Shown in pieces: positions 21,255 through 22,649 of a stretch of 22,649 bases of DNA. The stretch's first letter is position 1. The number at the start of each line of letters is the position of its first letter. The position numbers and the translations under genes were made by a program. The DNA is from Frankiales bacterium (GTDB lineage: Bacteria; Actinomycetota; Actinomycetes; Mycobacteriales; SCTD01), in assembly GCA_025966295.1 (NCBI GenBank), contig JAOPVD010000311.1, positions 1 through 22,649 of the forward strand, written 5' to 3'. The notes below the pieces were generated by a model. That model worked only from the letters and a program-made list of their open reading frames with translations. It did not search any database and was not told the DNA's origin.

Positions 21255-22012
21255 GACTTCTCCTTCGGACGCCTGCGGATGGTGCTGCCCAGCCAGGTCA
21301 GCGGGTCGTACTTCCGGTCGACGACGCGCTCCTTCAGCGGGATGAGCGCGTTGTCGGTGATGTGGATGCCCTCGGGACAGACCTCGGAGCAGCACTTGGT
21401 GATGTTGCAGTACCCGAGCCCGGCCTCCTCCTGAGCGAACTCCTTGCGGTCGACGGTGTCGAGCGGGTGCATGTCGAGCTCGGCGATCCGCATGAGGAAC
21501 CGAGGACCGGCGTACGCGGTCTTGTTGTCCTCGTGGTCACGGATGACGTGGCAGACGTCCTGGCACAGGAAGCACTCGATGCACTTGCGGAACTCCTGCG
21601 AGCGCTCCACGTCGATCTGCTGCATCCGGTAGGTGCCGTCCTTCTCCCGCGGCTTGGGCGTGAAGTGCGGCAGCGACGCGGCCTTCTCGTAGTTGTAGGA
21701 CACGTCGGTGACCAGGTCGCGGATGACCGGGAAGGCGCGCATCGGCGTCACCGTGACGACCTCGTCCTCACCGAAGTCACCCATCCGGGTCAGGCACATC
21801 AGCCGTGGCCGGCCGTTGATCTCGGCGCTGCACGAGCCGCACTTGCCGGCCTTGCAGTTCCACCGCACAGCGAGGTCGCCGGCCTGGGTGGCCTGCAGCC
21901 GGTGGATGACGTCGAGCACCACCTCGCCCTCGTGGACGGTGACGGTGAAGTCCCGGAGGTCGCCGCCGTCGGCGTCGCCGCGCCAGACCCGCAGCTGCGC
22001 TTCGTAGCTCAT
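21251..22012 (-). CDS. sdhB: Succinate dehydrogenase/fumarate reductase iron-sulfur subunit (Sdh1 type)
   Basis: A 253-aa electron-transfer subunit of complex II carrying electrons from FAD to quinone. The N-terminal plant-type ferredoxin domain binds [2Fe-2S] through Cys53, Cys58, Cys61 and Cys73 (CKAGKCGSC, LMC). The C-terminal half has two cysteine clusters, RKCIECFLCQDVC and YCNITKCCSEVCPEG, for the 4Fe-4S and 3Fe-4S centres. The sequence resembles the mycobacterial Sdh1 iron-sulfur subunit more than classical SdhB, notably VRWNCKAGKCGSCSAEI and FRKCIECFLC. The ATG at 22012 overlaps the sdhA stop as ATGA, with GAGGAG 8 nt upstream, and its own stop overlaps dodecin. No membrane subunit gene is seen on this side; it may lie upstream of sdhA. 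Confidence 0.95.
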   Translation of the reverse strand: MSYEAQLRVWRGDADGGDLRDFTVTVHEGEVVLDVIHRLQATQAGDLAVRWNCKAGKCGSCSAEINGRPRLMCLTRMGDFGEDEVVTVTPMRAFPVIRDLVTDVSYNYEKAASLPHFTPKPREKDGTYRMQQIDVERSQEFRKCIECFLCQDVCHVIRDHEDNKTAYAGPRFLMRIAELDMHPLDTVDRKEFAQEEAGLGYCNITKCCSEVCPEGIHITDNALIPLKERVVDRKYDPLTWLGSTIRRRPKEKS

Positions 22013-22649
22013 GACGAGGACTCCTCGAAGATCTGGGCCAGCTCGGGGGGCATGACGGGCAGTGGCTTGCGGGTCAGGGCGATGCCCGTCCGGTCCTCGG
22101 TGAGGGTGCAGATGACGTTGACCTTGCCCCACTCGCTGTCGGTCTTCGGGAAGTCGTCGCGGGTGTGGCCGCCGCGCGACTCCTCCCGCTCGAGCGCCGC
22201 CTTCGCGATGCACTCGCTGACCCGCAGCATGTTGGGCAGGTCCAGGGCCAGGTGCCAGCCAGGGTTGTAGGCCCGGCCGCCCTCGACGCTGAGCGTGGTG
22301 GCCTTGAGCTCCTCGATGGTGGCCAGCGCGCGCTTGACCTCGTCGGCGTTGCGGATGATGCCGACCAGCTCGTTCATCGAGGCCTGCAGCGCGTGCCACA
22401 CGGTGTAGGGGTTCGCGCCGCCCTTCTCCCGGAACGGGCAGAGCGCCGCCTCCTCGGCGGCCTGCAGCGACTCCGGGCTGAGGGGGCTCGCCGGCGAGGA
22501 GCTGGCGTGCGCGGCGGCCGCCGCCCCCGCTCGCTTGCCGAACACGAGCAGGTCGGACAGCGAGTTGCCGCCGAGCCGGTTGCTGCCGTGCATCCCGCCG
22601 GACACCTCGCCCGCCGCGAACAGGCCGGGGACGGTGGCGGCCTGTGACT
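22009..22649 (-). CDS. sdhA: Succinate dehydrogenase/fumarate reductase flavoprotein subunit (partial)
   Basis: The C-terminal 212 residues of the FAD subunit; the gene continues beyond the window edge, the first full codon being at 22647. The visible part opens with VPGLFAAGEVSGGMHGSNR and LGGNSLSDLLVFG, the conserved FAD-contact region of SdhA/FrdA. The helical capping and C-terminal domain follow, with AYNPGWHLALDL and ESRGGHTRDDFP, where the RGGH..D motif is the usual helical-domain signature. The tail (LPVMPPELAQIFEESSS) matches the short Sdh1 type. It oxidises succinate to fumarate and is translationally coupled to sdhB by 4 nt. Confidence 0.95.
   Translation of the reverse strand, partial: SQAATVPGLFAAGEVSGGMHGSNRLGGNSLSDLLVFGKRAGAAAAAHASSSPASPLSPESLQAAEEAALCPFREKGGANPYTVWHALQASMNELVGIIRNADEVKRALATIEELKATTLSVEGGRAYNPGWHLALDLPNMLRVSECIAKAALEREESRGGHTRDDFPKTDSEWGKVNVICTLTEDRTGIALTRKPLPVMPPELAQIFEESSS

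Noticed and set aside
1..22649. Mobile elements, CRISPR arrays, phage genes, tRNA or rRNA
   Set aside because: I saw no transposase or integrase motifs, no regularly spaced repeats and no tRNA-like cloverleaf; composition looks uniform throughout.

Overview
The window comes from a very GC-rich actinomycete (Actinomycetota). The supporting genes are a WhiB-family regulator, a mycoredoxin, a UvrD2-type helicase with tetra-cysteine and HRDC modules, a DUF1206 membrane protein, an ANTAR regulator and an Sdh1-type succinate dehydrogenase close to the mycobacterial one. A Frankiales- or Kineosporiales-like lineage is possible, but the sequence does not fix it. I see no mobile element, CRISPR array, rRNA or tRNA; this looks like ordinary chromosome.

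Layout. Positions 51-5921 (+) hold a secreted subtilisin, then a tightly packed run of two M16 peptidase-fold subunits and nudC (overlapping stop/start codons), then DUF1206. Positions 5922-6041 hold a long near-perfect hairpin and a 14-bp tandem repeat between convergent genes. Positions 6042-7801 (-) hold mycoredoxin, a GAF-ANTAR antiterminator and a uridine-kinase-like protein that lacks a normal P-loop. Positions 7893-9935 (+) are uvrD2. Positions 10021-11128 are a whiB7 locus with an AT-rich-box promoter, a translated leader ORF, mutually exclusive antiterminator and terminator hairpins, whiB7 itself, a small Arg-rich protein and a strong terminator. Positions 11144-13567 (+) hold a phosphodiesterase whose motif order is circularly permuted and a K+ channel. 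Positions 13590-18105 (-) are a four-gene cell-wall cluster (NlpC/P60, M15 peptidase, VanW protein, M15 peptidase) behind a ydaO-type c-di-AMP riboswitch. Positions 18488-19855 (+) encode a membrane-anchored alpha/beta hydrolase. Positions 19860-22649 (-) read sdhA (partial), sdhB, dodecin, a cation efflux protein and a small membrane protein, the first three joined by 4-nt overlaps.

How the parts work together. The most informative content is regulatory. The whiB7 leader can be drawn base by base as ribosome-mediated attenuation: translation through the leader ORF should favour the terminator, and stalling should free a 21-bp antiterminator. The c-di-AMP aptamer stands at the head of wall-remodelling enzymes. 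Several genes start with a TAnnnT box exactly 6 nt before the start codon, which suggests leaderless transcription is common in this genome.
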